Assembly (NCBI GenBank): GCA_949292025.1 | Contig: CASEYC010000034.1 | Span: 1-52,517, forward strand | Direction of reading: 5' to 3' | Origin: an uncultured Bacteroides sp. | GTDB lineage: Bacteria > Bacteroidota > Bacteroidia > Bacteroidales > Bacteroidaceae | Length of the DNA: 52,517 nucleotides | Shown: positions 1-8,040 of the stretch, one piece after another | Layout: each line of letters begins with the position of its first letter | Numbering within the stretch: position 1 is the first letter of the stretch | The notes under the pieces: generated by a model | The model's input: the letters and a program-made list of their open reading frames with translations, nothing else | Databases searched by the model: none | Told to the model about the DNA's origin: nothing | Translations under genes and position numbers: made by a program

Positions 1-1
1 C

Positions 2-418
2 AGCAACCTGAGCCACGAGAACGCCATCATCATCACCGAGGGCGACCACCTGGGCCGCGTCTTCTTCAAGGACCTCTACCAGACGCTGAAGCTGAACATC
101 TTCGAATACACCTTCGAGGAGCACGACGAGACGGTGGCCTACTCGCTCAGCATCCCGTTCGTGTCCACCTTCGTCTTCGCCGCCGTCATGAAGCACCAGG
201 AGGCGCCGGGCACCACGTTCAAGAAGCACATGGCCATCGCCCGCGGCCTGCTCAGCGAGGACGACTACCTGCTGCAGGAAATCCTGTTCAATCCCCGCAC
301 CCCCGCCCAGGTGGAGAACATCCGCCTCGAGCTGAAGCAACTGCTGGAAATCATCACCAACAAGGACGCGGAGGGGATGAAACGGTATCTGACGAAGATT
401 AGGGAGAAGATAAAGTGA
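2..418 (+). CDS. tyrA: Prephenate dehydrogenase, C-terminal part (truncated by window edge)
   Basis: Open from the first in-frame codon (base 2) to the TGA at 416-418, so only the last 138 residues are present. The visible part is the all-helical C-terminal dimerisation domain of prephenate dehydrogenase, which makes 4-hydroxyphenylpyruvate for tyrosine synthesis. The SIPFVSTFVFAAVMKHQ stretch followed by an ARGLLSEDDYLLQEILFNP block fits Bacteroidetes TyrA proteins as I know them. The NAD-binding Rossmann half lies outside the window, so the assignment rests on the C-terminal pattern alone. The next gene starts 50 bp downstream and is unrelated. Confidence 0.75.
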   Translation, partial: SNLSHENAIIITEGDHLGRVFFKDLYQTLKLNIFEYTFEEHDETVAYSLSIPFVSTFVFAAVMKHQEAPGTTFKKHMAIARGLLSEDDYLLQEILFNPRTPAQVENIRLELKQLLEIITNKDAEGMKRYLTKIREKIK

Positions 419-467
419 TTATTGAAAGATTATCCTTATCTTCGCAAACAAAAACAAAGCATAGGCC

Positions 468-719
468 ATGAGTCCCAAATTCAGACAAGAAGACGGATTT
501 GTTTTCAAAATCTACTCAAACGAGGAAGAACGGAAACATATCCATGTGGTCAAAGCCGAGTATGAAGCCAAGTTCTGGTTGGAACCGGACATAGAATTGG
601 CCGAGAATTACGGCTTCAGCACCAAAGATTTGAAGAAGATAACCCAAATAATAGAGCAATATGGAAACGAATTCAAACAACAGTTTGCAGCCCACATCGG
701 TAAGCGTCTTGATGATTAA
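468..719 (+). CDS. DUF4160 domain protein (possible TA-like partner)
   Basis: Small 83-residue cytosolic protein of the DUF4160 type, recognised from the short N-terminal strand pair with an IYSNEEERKHIHV motif (the family usually has a His-x-His near residue 25) followed by a helix ending near GKRLDD. Function is unknown. DUF4160 genes commonly sit directly before DUF2442 genes, as here, and the pair has been suggested to be toxin-antitoxin-like. That role is inference. The downstream reading frame begins inside this gene, so the two are translationally coupled. A weak TATCTTCG promoter-like element lies at about 437-444. Base composition is more AT-rich than dnaG. Confidence 0.7.
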   Translation: MSPKFRQEDGFVFKIYSNEEERKHIHVVKAEYEAKFWLEPDIELAENYGFSTKDLKKITQIIEQYGNEFKQQFAAHIGKRLDD

Positions 720-948
720 CTCGCAAGGCATGATGTTGTCTGTCTTGGGACAAGACTACTTCGTATCCTACAATCGCGTGCCTTGGTTGCGCGATGCCCG
801 GGTCAGCAGTGCGCTGAATGTCCGGATGAGTGGCCCGAATGCCATCGAATGGCCCGAGTTGGATGTCGACCTCGAAATAGAAAGTCTGAAACATCCTGAA
901 CGCTACCCGTTGATTATGAAACGCTCGCCGCTGGATGTAATCATATAA
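661..948 (+). CDS. DUF2442 domain protein
   Basis: A 95-residue protein matching the DUF2442 pattern: an N-terminal strand (SVSVLMINSQGMMLSVLG), then YFVSYNRVPWLRDA, which resembles the family's hallmark aromatic-Pro-Trp segment, and a C-terminal acidic stretch. It overlaps the upstream DUF4160 gene by 59 bases if the ATG at 661 is used. An alternative ATG at 712 would overlap by only 8 bases, but it would remove the first strand, so 661 is preferred. It ends five bases before dnaG. Role unknown; the paired arrangement suggests it works with its upstream neighbour. Confidence 0.65.
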   Translation: METNSNNSLQPTSVSVLMINSQGMMLSVLGQDYFVSYNRVPWLRDARVSSALNVRMSGPNAIEWPELDVDLEIESLKHPERYPLIMKRSPLDVII

Positions 949-953
949 TCTGA

Positions 954-3023
954 ATGATTGACCAACCCACCATCGACCGCATCATGGACGCGGCGCAAAT
1001 CTACGACGTCGTGTCCGACTTTGTCACCCTGCGAAAGCGCGGGGTGAACTATGTCGGGCTGTGCCCCTTCCACGACGACAAGACGCCGTCCTTCTCCGTC
1101 TCGCCCGCCAAGAACCTCTGCAAGTGCTTCGCCTGCGGCAAGGGCGGCAACCCCGTGCACTTCATCATGCTGCACGAACAACTGTCCTACCCCGACGCCC
1201 TGCGCTACCTGGCCAAGAAGTACCACATCGAAATCAAGGAGCGCGAACTGACCGACGAGGAGAAGGCCGCACAGACCGAGCGCGACAGCCTCTTCGTCGT
1301 CAACCAGTTTGCCAACGACTACTTCCGCCGCACCCTGCGCGACACGGACGAGGGGCGCAACATCGGCCTGGCCTACCTGCGCAGCCGCGGCTTCCGCGAC
1401 GACACCATCGAGAAGTTCCAGCTGGGCTACTGCACCGAGAGCCACGACGCCTTCGCCAAGGAAGCCCTGGCCAAAGGCTACCAGCGCGACTTCCTCGTCA
1501 AGACCGGCCTCTGCTACGAGACGGACGACCACCGCCTGCGCGACCGCTTCTGGGGCCGCGTCATCTTCCCCTTCCACACGCTGAGCGGCAAGGTCGTGGC
1601 CTTCGGCGGGCGCGTGCTGGCCTCCGCCACCAAGGGCGTCAAGATGAAGTACGTCAACTCGCCCGAATCGGAAATCTACCACAAGAGCAACGAACTCTAC
1701 GGCATCTACCAGGCCAAGCAGGCCATCGTCAAGCAGGACCGCTGCTACCTGGTGGAGGGCTACACGGACGTCATCTCCATGCACCAGAGCGGCGTGGAGA
1801 ACGTGGTGGCCTCCTCGGGCACGGCCCTGACCACCCACCAAATCAAGCTGATACACCGCTTCACCAACAACCTCACCGTCCTCTACGACGGCGACGCCGC
1901 CGGCATCAAGGCCTCCCTGCGCGGCATAGACATGCTGCTGGAGGAGGGGATGAACATCAAGGTCTGCCTCCTGCCCGACGGTGAAGACCCCGACTCCTTC
2001 GCCCGGCAGCACAACGGCACCGAGTTCCGCCAGTTCATCCAGGAGCACGAGACGGACTTCATCCGCTTCAAGACCAACCTCCTGCTGGACGATGCTGGCC
2101 GCGACCCCATCAAGCGCGCCGAGCTCATCGGCAGCCTGGTGCAGAGCATCGCCGTCATCCCCGAAGCCATCGTGCGCGACGTCTATATCAAGGAGTGCGC
2201 CCAACTGCTGCACGTAGAGGACCGCCTCCTGGTGAGCGAAGTGGCCAAACGCCGCGAGAAGCAGGCCGAACAACGCGCCGAGCAGCGCGAACGCGAACGC
2301 CGCCAGGCACAGGCACAAACGCAAGCCGCCCCACCGTCGGCAACGGATGCCCCGGCAGACGCGCCCGCCCCGCCGGATGTCCCGCCCCCCCCCGGGGACG
2401 AACGTCCCGCCCCGGCCCCCGCCGACTACGTGTCCTTCATCCCCCAGGAAGAGAAGGAAGGCCGCGAGTTCTACCGCTACGAGCGGCTCATCCTCCAGAT
2501 GGTCGTCCGCTACGGCGAGCGCGTCATGTGCAACGTCACCGACGACGAGGGCCGCGAGGTGCCCGTCACCGTCACCGAATACGTGGTGCAGGACCTGCAC
2601 GAGGACGACCTGGCCTTCCACACCCCCCTGCACCGCCGGATGCTCCAGGAAGCCGCCGAGCGCATCGGCACCGAGGGCTTCGTGGCCGAGCACTACTTCC
2701 TCAACCACCCCGACCCCGCCATCAGCCAGCTCAGCACCGAGTTGGTGAGCGACCGCTACCAGCTGAGCAAGTACCACAGCAAGAACCAGCACATCGTCAC
2801 GGACGAGGAACGCCTCTACGAGCTGGTGCCCCTGCTGATGGTGAACTTCAAGTATGCCATCGTCAGCGAGGAACTGACCCACCTGATGCGCGCCCTCCAG
2901 GACCCCGCCGTCCTGGCCGACAACGACCGCTGCACCGCCGTCCTGACGCGCTACAACGAGATGCGGCAGGTGCAGAGCGTGATGGCGAAGCGGCTGGGCG
3001 ACCGCGTGGTGCTGAAACTCTGA
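954..3023 (+). CDS. dnaG: DNA primase
   Basis: Replicative primase of 689 residues. The N-terminal CHC2 zinc finger is complete (Cys37, His40, Cys58, Cys61 within CPFH...CKCFACG). The catalytic core has the Toprim glutamate in LVEGYTDV (about residue 268) and the metal-binding aspartates in LYDGDAAG (about 310). A helical DnaB-interacting C-terminal domain follows. Between core and C-terminal domain is an unusually proline/alanine/glutamine-rich linker (about residues 440-495), partly encoded by a run of nine C at about 2390. The start ATG lies five bases after the DUF2442 stop. The large open frame on the opposite strand is a GC-rich shadow. Confidence 0.97.
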   Translation: MIDQPTIDRIMDAAQIYDVVSDFVTLRKRGVNYVGLCPFHDDKTPSFSVSPAKNLCKCFACGKGGNPVHFIMLHEQLSYPDALRYLAKKYHIEIKERELTDEEKAAQTERDSLFVVNQFANDYFRRTLRDTDEGRNIGLAYLRSRGFRDDTIEKFQLGYCTESHDAFAKEALAKGYQRDFLVKTGLCYETDDHRLRDRFWGRVIFPFHTLSGKVVAFGGRVLASATKGVKMKYVNSPESEIYHKSNELYGIYQAKQAIVKQDRCYLVEGYTDVISMHQSGVENVVASSGTALTTHQIKLIHRFTNNLTVLYDGDAAGIKASLRGIDMLLEEGMNIKVCLLPDGEDPDSFARQHNGTEFRQFIQEHETDFIRFKTNLLLDDAGRDPIKRAELIGSLVQSIAVIPEAIVRDVYIKECAQLLHVEDRLLVSEVAKRREKQAEQRAEQRERERRQAQAQTQAAPPSATDAPADAPAPPDVPPPPGDERPAPAPADYVSFIPQEEKEGREFYRYERLILQMVVRYGERVMCNVTDDEGREVPVTVTEYVVQDLHEDDLAFHTPLHRRMLQEAAERIGTEGFVAEHYFLNHPDPAISQLSTELVSDRYQLSKYHSKNQHIVTDEERLYELVPLLMVNFKYAIVSEELTHLMRALQDPAVLADNDRCTAVLTRYNEMRQVQSVMAKRLGDRVVLKL

Positions 3024-3028
3024 TTTTC

Positions 3029-3108
3029 AGGCGCGGATTACGCGGATTTCACGGGATTTTCTGTATTTGTCTTAAAATTAATCCGTGCAATCCGCGTAAT
3101 CCGCGCCT
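3029..3108. repeat. Intergenic palindrome, 9-mer type, copy 1
   Basis: Nearly perfect inverted repeat in the dnaG 3' spacer. Left arm 3029-3058 reads AGGCGCGGATTACGCGG then ATTTCACGG; right arm 3080-3108 is its complement with one or two differences. The loop is about 21 bp. Each arm is itself a tandem of 9-mers (GCGGATTAC, GCGGATTTC, ACGGATT). The same element recurs at 5315, 6129, 6931 and 12779, always between co-directional genes. A transcript would form a roughly 30-bp hairpin, possibly a 3'-end or stability element. Confidence 0.9.
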
Positions 3109-3168
3109 AACTTTCCCCGTTAACCTAACGTTAACCTAAGCATAACATTCCCCCTCCCCCGCCCTCCC

Positions 3169-3176
3169 TATCTTTG
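3169..3176 (+). promoter_or_regulatory. Bacteroides-type -7 promoter element
   Basis: TATCTTTG matches the Bacteroidetes sigma-ABfr consensus TAnnTTTG. It places transcription start near 3182, so the open frame extending to 3179 cannot be the true start of the next gene; the ATG at 3239 is favoured. Confidence 0.75.
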
Positions 3177-3238
3177 CAGTGTCAAAAGGACAGAAACAGA
3201 TAACAAATAGTATAAACCCTTTTAAAACTGCAAGAATT

Positions 3239-3727
3239 ATGAAATGCTTAGTTATGTCTTTGATCGTGATGGTGAATATGGGTATCAACCTGGGTTTTGC
3301 CACGGCTCCCGCCAATGACTTCGCCTACAACTCCGAACCCGCCGACAGCACCGGCGTCGAAACCCGCTACATCTACCGCAAGACGGACGACGGCCGCTAC
3401 CTGCGCCACCACCTGAAGTACCGCTGCACCTACGATGACGCCCACCGCCTCCTGGCCCGCGAGGTCCTCCGCTGGGATGCAAGCCTCCAGGACTACCGCC
3501 CCGCCTACACCCTGCGCTATGCCTACGCCGCCGATGCCACCGTCACCATCGAATGCGCCCGCTGGGATGCGGAGCAACAAGCCTACACCGACCTGCGCGA
3601 ACGCGCCGTCTACACCCCCGACGCCCTGGGCCTCACCTACCAGTCCTACGCCTACGATGCCGAGGACGGCACCTGGGACCTGACCTGCGAACACGAGGCA
3701 CAAGCACCGCTCCTGGCTGACAAGTGA
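3239..3727 (+). CDS. Small secreted DUF3836-type protein
   Basis: 162 residues from the ATG at 3239, which follows the promoter at 3169 and starts a clean signal peptide (MKCLVMSLIVMVNMGINLGFATA). The frame is open upstream to 3179, but that region would be untranscribed leader. The mature part is rich in Tyr, Arg and Asp, with repeated strand-like segments such as YRCTYDDAHRL, YTLRYAYAADATVTIE and DALGLTYQSYAYDAEDGTW. This resembles the Bacteroides DUF3836 family of short secreted proteins with YD-like beta repeats. Function unknown. It is followed by a 22-bp repeat array and then the histidine kinase. Confidence 0.7.
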   Translation: MKCLVMSLIVMVNMGINLGFATAPANDFAYNSEPADSTGVETRYIYRKTDDGRYLRHHLKYRCTYDDAHRLLAREVLRWDASLQDYRPAYTLRYAYAADATVTIECARWDAEQQAYTDLRERAVYTPDALGLTYQSYAYDAEDGTWDLTCEHEAQAPLLADK

Positions 3728-3765
3728 CCCTCTTGGCACTGCCACGACGGCGCCTTGGGACTACC

Positions 3766-3866
3766 TTGATGTGACGAAAAAGCCTTATTCGTCCTGCGAA
3801 AAAGCCTTATTGGTAGTACGAAAAAGCCTTATTGGTCATACGAATAAGGCTTTTTCGTCACGTCAA
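3766..3866. repeat. 22-bp tandem array 1 with inverted terminal unit
   Basis: Four units start at 3774, 3796, 3818 and 3840, exactly 22 bp apart. The first three share the core CGAAAAAGCCTTATTSGT separated by variable three-base linkers. The fourth is inverted: 3840-3859 is the exact complement of 3773-3792. The outer inverted repeat extends to 27 bp (3766-3792 with 3840-3866) with one mismatch. It fills the spacer before the histidine-kinase promoter. Architecture matches arrays at 16235, 32342, 45044 and 46990 although the sequence does not. Confidence 0.93.
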
Positions 3867-3968
3867 GATACAGCCAAGACCACCCCGAGTGACTACCAAG
3901 ACACCCCCTTGGCAGTGCAGGAACAAACTTTTTAAGCACCAAAACAGATGTCAAACCAAAAAACTCCG

Positions 3969-3976
3969 TATCTTTG
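3969..3976 (+). promoter_or_regulatory. Promoter element of the histidine kinase
   Basis: TATCTTTG lies only five bases before the ATG at 3982, so the transcript may begin at or next to the start codon (leaderless), unless the next ATG at 4012 is used. Confidence 0.65.
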
Positions 3977-3981
3977 GCCCT

Positions 3982-5310
3982 ATGATTGAGAACAAGAAGT
4001 ATATACACTGGATGGCAATGCTCGGCCTGGTAGTCATTATTGGGCTGCAAGGGGTGTGGCTGTATAATTCATATCAATCAGTAAAAGAAGAATTGGAAAA
4101 GGAATGCTTCTCCTGTCTTGATTTAGCTATGTATCAAGAGCAAAATATCATCTCCCAAAATATACCAGATGGAGCAATGATTATGGGAGGCCCTCCAAAC
4201 GATTCAATCCCCATAACAACATTATTATATGACGGCATAAGCAAACTTGGACTACAATATTCCCTATCTGAAGTAGATTCTTTAGCCGGCATAAGTTTAA
4301 AATACAAAGGAATAACATGTGACTATGTAGTTAATGAGATGAATCCTATTACAGGGGAGATATATCATAAAAGCAAAAAGATAAAAAAGACTTTGGGGAT
4401 AATTGTAGAATCTAAAATTGTTCCGATACGCTTAGATTATTCACTAGGATTACAATTAATCTTGGTGAATCCCATTCCCCTATTCTTCTCCCGCATGGGC
4501 CTCCTCCTCGCCGCCACCGCCGTGATGATGCTCTTTGTCATCTATTGCATCGTGTGGCAGGTGAAGATATTGCGCCGCATGAGCCGCGTGCTCCGCATCC
4601 GCGAGGACTTCTCCTACGCGATGGTGCACGACATGAAGACGCCCCTCTCCAGCATCATTATGACCGTGGAGCTTCTGCATCAGGGCCGACTGGACGACAA
4701 GCCCCAGCTGCGCGAACGCTACTTCAGCATTGCCGAGGCCGAGGCCCGTCACCTGCTGGCTCTGACCAACAAAGTGCTGACCCTCTCCAAGCTGGAGCAC
4801 CACCGCCTGCGCATGAATCCCGAAGCCCTGCCTCTCCGTCCCGTGGTGGAGGAACTGGCCGTACGCCTCGCGCCCCGATGCCCCAAGCCCCTGCGCATCA
4901 GCTACGACCTGCAGGTGCCCGACATCCACGCCGATGCCGAGTATTGGCCCGAGGTGATGCAGAACCTGCTGGACAACGCTGTCAAATATACCCGCCCGGA
5001 CGCCGAGGCCGTGGAGATACACGTCAGCACCCGCGCCGAGGGACGCCACACCGAGCTGCGCATCCGCGACAACGGCCGCGGCATCCCCCGCCGCCACCTG
5101 CGCACCATCTTCGACAAATACGAGCGTGCCTCCGCCGAACGCAGCCGACAGCCGCAGGACGGCGCCCCCGCCGGCTTCGGCCTCGGCCTGAGCTTCGTGC
5201 ACCAGGTGGTGCGGGCACACGGCGGCACCATCCGCGCCGAGAGCGAGGAAGGGAGATGGACGGAGTTCGTCATCCGCCTGCCGGAAATACAAGAGAAAGA
5301 AAAAAAATAA
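3982..5310 (+). CDS. Membrane sensor histidine kinase
   Basis: 442 residues from ATG 3982 (the open frame upstream of it precedes the promoter). TM1 is at residues about 10-30, followed by a periplasmic sensor of about 135 residues and TM2 at about 168-195. HisKA carries His216 in SYAMVHDMKTPLSS. HATPase_c has the N-box (QNLLDNAVKYTRP, about 325-340), DNGRGIP (about 363) and GFGLGLSFVHQ (about 399). It would phosphorylate the response regulator encoded 107 bp downstream. DNA for the sensor part (about 4060-4470) is clearly AT-rich while that for TM2 and the kinase core is GC-rich, as if the sensor had been exchanged. The ligand is unknown. Confidence 0.93.
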   Translation: MIENKKYIHWMAMLGLVVIIGLQGVWLYNSYQSVKEELEKECFSCLDLAMYQEQNIISQNIPDGAMIMGGPPNDSIPITTLLYDGISKLGLQYSLSEVDSLAGISLKYKGITCDYVVNEMNPITGEIYHKSKKIKKTLGIIVESKIVPIRLDYSLGLQLILVNPIPLFFSRMGLLLAATAVMMLFVIYCIVWQVKILRRMSRVLRIREDFSYAMVHDMKTPLSSIIMTVELLHQGRLDDKPQLRERYFSIAEAEARHLLALTNKVLTLSKLEHHRLRMNPEALPLRPVVEELAVRLAPRCPKPLRISYDLQVPDIHADAEYWPEVMQNLLDNAVKYTRPDAEAVEIHVSTRAEGRHTELRIRDNGRGIPRRHLRTIFDKYERASAERSRQPQDGAPAGFGLGLSFVHQVVRAHGGTIRAESEEGRWTEFVIRLPEIQEKEKK

Positions 5311-5314
5311 ATTT

Positions 5315-5390
5315 GGCGCGGATTACGCGGATGGACGCGGATTCCTTCTTTAACTAAAAACAAATCCGTGGAATCCGCGTAATCCGCGCC
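5315..5390. repeat. Intergenic palindrome, 9-mer type, copy 2
   Basis: Left arm 5315-5343 begins GGCGCGGATTACGCGGAT; right arm 5363-5390 is its near complement, with a loop of about 19 bp. It sits between the kinase stop and the regulator start, so both genes may still be co-transcribed through a hairpin. Same family as copies at 3029, 6129, 6931 and 12779. Confidence 0.9.
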
Positions 5391-5417
5391 TAAGAAAGAA
5401 TAAAGCAAGAAACTGAT

Positions 5418-6125
5418 ATGGTCAAACTATTACTCGTAGAAGACGATGTGAACCTGAGCTACATCGTGCAGACCGCCTTGGAAGACCTCATCGGCGGTTA
5501 CCAAGTGTTCACCGCCCCCAACGGCGCGGAAGGCCTGAAACAATGGGAGGAGCACCATCCCGACGTCATCGTCTCCGACATCGACATGCCCGTGATGAAC
5601 GGCTTCGACATGGTGCGCCGCATCCGCGAGACGGACAAGACCACGCCCATCCTCTTCGGCTCGGCCCTCACCTCGCCCCGCGACGTGAAGGAGGGCTACA
5701 AACTGGGCGTGAACAACTACGTCAAGAAGCCCTTCGTGCCCGACGAGCTGGACGCCCACATCCACGCCCTGCTGAAGCTGACCGAGGGCCGCAAGTCCAC
5801 CGACGAGACGGACCACTTCCGCCTGGGCCGCTACACCCTGGACGGCCCCCGCGCCATCCTGCGCGACGACACCACGGGCGAGGTGGAGACCCTGAGCGTC
5901 CGCGAGGCCGGGCTGCTCCAACTGCTGGCGGAGAACAAGAACGAAACCGTGCGCCGCGAGGCCATCCTCAGCCGCCTGTGGGGCACGGAGGAGAAGGACT
6001 ACTTCGCCTCGCGCAGCCTGGACGTCTTCGTCAACAAGCTGCGCAAACTCCTGGCCGACGAGCCGCGGGTGGAGATAAAGACGGTGCGCGGCGTGGGGCT
6101 GATGCTGATAGAAAAAGAAGGATAA
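5418..6125 (+). CDS. OmpR-family response regulator
   Basis: 235 residues. The receiver domain (1-120) has the acidic pair Glu8/Asp9-Asp10, phospho-acceptor Asp54 in VSDIDMPVMNGF, Ser82 in the switch position and Lys104 in YVKKPF. A winged-helix DNA-binding domain (about 135-232) ends in the typical FVNKLRKLLADEP...VRGVGLML block. It pairs with the histidine kinase just upstream and probably regulates envelope genes, but no target site can be identified here. Start ATG follows the 9-mer palindrome, so the two-component operon has a hairpin between its genes. Confidence 0.95.
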   Translation: MVKLLLVEDDVNLSYIVQTALEDLIGGYQVFTAPNGAEGLKQWEEHHPDVIVSDIDMPVMNGFDMVRRIRETDKTTPILFGSALTSPRDVKEGYKLGVNNYVKKPFVPDELDAHIHALLKLTEGRKSTDETDHFRLGRYTLDGPRAILRDDTTGEVETLSVREAGLLQLLAENKNETVRREAILSRLWGTEEKDYFASRSLDVFVNKLRKLLADEPRVEIKTVRGVGLMLIEKEG

Positions 6126-6128
6126 TTT

Positions 6129-6207
6129 GGCACGGATTACGCGGATTTCGCGGATTGATTATATAAGGAATGGGAACAAAATCCGTGTAATCCGCGTAAT
6201 CCGCGCC
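6129..6207. repeat. Intergenic palindrome, 9-mer type, copy 3
   Basis: Left arm 6129-6156 (GGCACGGATTACGCGGAT...) and right arm 6180-6207 (AATCCGTGTAATCCGCG...) with a 23-bp loop. Located in the spacer between the response regulator and cmk. Confidence 0.9.
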
Positions 6208-6227
6208 TAAAAACATCATATAACGTA

Positions 6228-6920
6228 ATGAAGAAGATAACCATCGCAATCGACGGCTTTTCCTCCTGCGGGAAAAGCACCATGGCCAAAGACCTGGCCC
6301 GAGAAATAGGCTACATCTACATCGACAGCGGCGCCATGTACCGCGCCGTCACCCTCTACTGCCTGGAGAACGGGCTGTTCCTCGCCGACGGGCAGATAGA
6401 CACCGGACGGCTGGAGCGCGAGATGGACCACATCCGCATCTCCTTCCGCCTCAACCCCGAGACAGGCCGCCCCGACACCTGCCTCAACGGGCAGAACGTG
6501 GAAGACCGCATCCGCACCATGGAGGTGTCGGCGCGCGTCAGCCCCGTGGCCGCCCTGCCCTTCGTGCGCCAGGCCCTCGTGGCCCAGCAGCAGGAGATGG
6601 GGCGCGAGAAAGGCATCGTGATGGACGGGCGCGACATCGGCACCACCGTCTTCCCCGACGCCGAACTGAAGGTGTTCGTCACCGCCTCGCCCGAAATCCG
6701 CGCCCGGCGCCGCTACGACGAACTGAAGGCCAAGGGCCAGCCCGCCGACTATGCCGACATCCTGGCCAACGTGAAGCAGCGCGACGACATCGACCAGCAC
6801 CGCGCCGTCAGCCCCCTGCGCCGCGCCGACGATGCCCTGCTGCTGGACAACGGGGAGATGAGCATCGCGGAGCAGAAGGAGTGGCTGCTGGAGCAATACA
6901 GGAGGATAATCAAGGAATAA
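6228..6920 (+). CDS. cmk: Cytidylate kinase
   Basis: 230 residues, the usual bacterial length. Phosphorylates CMP and dCMP using ATP in the cytosol. The P-loop GFSSCGKST is at residues 10-18. The NMP-binding segment ([17 protein letters not shown]) follows, then the [22 protein letters not shown] block that is diagnostic for Cmk, and [10 protein letters not shown] in the lid. The start ATG at 6228 puts the P-loop where expected. Flanked on both sides by copies of the 9-mer palindrome. ispH is next on the same strand; this cmk-ispH-pfkA order is a familiar Bacteroides arrangement. Confidence 0.96.
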   Translation: MKKITIAIDGFSSCGKSTMAKDLAREIGYIYIDSGAMYRAVTLYCLENGLFLADGQIDTGRLEREMDHIRISFRLNPETGRPDTCLNGQNVEDRIRTMEVSARVSPVAALPFVRQALVAQQQEMGREKGIVMDGRDIGTTVFPDAELKVFVTASPEIRARRRYDELKAKGQPADYADILANVKQRDDIDQHRAVSPLRRADDALLLDNGEMSIAEQKEWLLEQYRRIIKE

Positions 6921-6930
6921 AGGAGGTTTA

Positions 6931-7022
6931 GGCGCGGATTTCACGGATATATTCTTTGTCAATCACTGAGATCATGCGTTTTATAATAAAGTTAATCCGT
7001 GAAATCCGCGTAATCCGCGCCT
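6931..7022. repeat. Intergenic palindrome, 9-mer type, copy 4
   Basis: Right arm 6994-7022 is the full 29-bp form; left arm at 6931-6949 has lost one 9-mer (AGGCGCGGATTTCACGGAT). The loop is about 44 bp, the longest in the set. It sits in the cmk-ispH spacer. Loss of exactly one 9-mer in one arm suggests slippage within the arms. Confidence 0.85.
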
Positions 7023-7052
7023 AAAAACAACTCGATAAATCATCATTCAACT

Positions 7053-7916
7053 ATGGCAAACATCGAAATAGACAACGGCTCCGGCTTCTGCTTCGGCGTG
7101 GTGAACGCCATCCGCAAGGCCGAGGAAGAACTGGCCAAGGGCGGCACGCTCTATTGCCTGGGCGACATCGTGCACAACAGCCGCGAAGTGGAGCGCCTGG
7201 AGCGTCTGGGCCTCGTCACCATCAACCACGAGGAGTTCGGCCGCCTGCACGACGCCAAGGTGCTGCTCCGCGCCCACGGCGAACCGCCCGAGACCTACGA
7301 GACGGCACGGCGCAACCGCATCGAAATCATCGACGCCACCTGCCCCGTGGTGCTACAGCTGCAGAAGCGCATCAAGCAGGAACATAACCGCGCGGACGAC
7401 CCGGAGAAGCAAATCGTCATCTACGGCAAGAGCGGACATGCCGAGGTGCTGGGCCTGGTGGGACAGACGGCAGGGCGGGCCATCGTCATCGAGAACCTGG
7501 AGGAGGCCAAGCAACTGGACTTCCATCGCAGCATCCGCCTCTACTCGCAGACCACCAAGTCGCTGAGCGGCTTCCGCGAGGTGGTGGACTACATCCAGGC
7601 ACACATCGCGCCGGGCGTGACCTTCCAATACTACGACACCATCTGCCGCCAGGTGGCCAACCGCATCCCCAACATCCGCGAATTTGCCGCCTCGCACGAC
7701 CTGGTGTTCTTCGTCAGCGGCAAGAAAAGCTCCAACGGCAAGATGCTCTTCAGCGAGTGCCTGAAGGTCAACCCCAACTCCCACCTGATAGACAGCGCGG
7801 CCGAGATAGACGGGTCGCTCCTGGCAAAAGCCCGCTCCATCGGGGTTTGCGGCGCCACCTCCACCCCCAAATGGCTGATGGAGGAGATAGAGCAGGCCCT
7901 GCTGAAAAAGATGTGA
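7053..7916 (+). CDS. ispH: 4-hydroxy-3-methylbut-2-enyl diphosphate reductase
   Basis: 287 residues. Last enzyme of the MEP isoprenoid pathway, converting HMBPP to IPP and DMAPP with an iron-sulfur cluster. The three cluster cysteines are present: Cys13 (GFCFGV), Cys97 (DATCPVV) and Cys198 (DTICRQ). The substrate-binding histidine motifs RAHGEPP and SGHAEVLGLVGQ are also seen. It does not carry the C-terminal S1 fusion found in some Firmicutes. It follows cmk across a palindrome spacer and precedes pfkA, which has its own promoter. Confidence 0.96.
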   Translation: MANIEIDNGSGFCFGVVNAIRKAEEELAKGGTLYCLGDIVHNSREVERLERLGLVTINHEEFGRLHDAKVLLRAHGEPPETYETARRNRIEIIDATCPVVLQLQKRIKQEHNRADDPEKQIVIYGKSGHAEVLGLVGQTAGRAIVIENLEEAKQLDFHRSIRLYSQTTKSLSGFREVVDYIQAHIAPGVTFQYYDTICRQVANRIPNIREFAASHDLVFFVSGKKSSNGKMLFSECLKVNPNSHLIDSAAEIDGSLLAKARSIGVCGATSTPKWLMEEIEQALLKKM

Positions 7917-7973
7917 ATGGAAAACGTAACAACAAATTCAAGGCAAATCGTAACAACGGTTTCAGCTTTTTGC

Positions 7974-7981
7974 TATCTTTG
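7974..7981 (+). promoter_or_regulatory. Promoter element of pfkA
   Basis: TATCTTTG in an AT-rich spacer, 59 bases before the pfkA ATG. No clear -33 TTTG at the standard spacing. Confidence 0.7.
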
Positions 7982-8040
7982 CAAAGTCTAAGTGGCAAAA
8001 GACCAAGACGAGACATCATTAACATCAAATTCAATACAAC

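Noticed and set aside
903-2882. 659-residue open frame opposite dnaG
   Set aside because: GC-rich antisense shadow: low-complexity Val/Gly/Ala composition, no domain, and it covers the conserved zinc finger and Toprim codons of dnaG.
3766-3866. Possible CRISPR array in the 22-bp repeat loci
   Set aside because: Linkers are only 3-7 bp, there are about four units, no cas genes are present, and one unit is inverted; this is not a repeat-spacer array.
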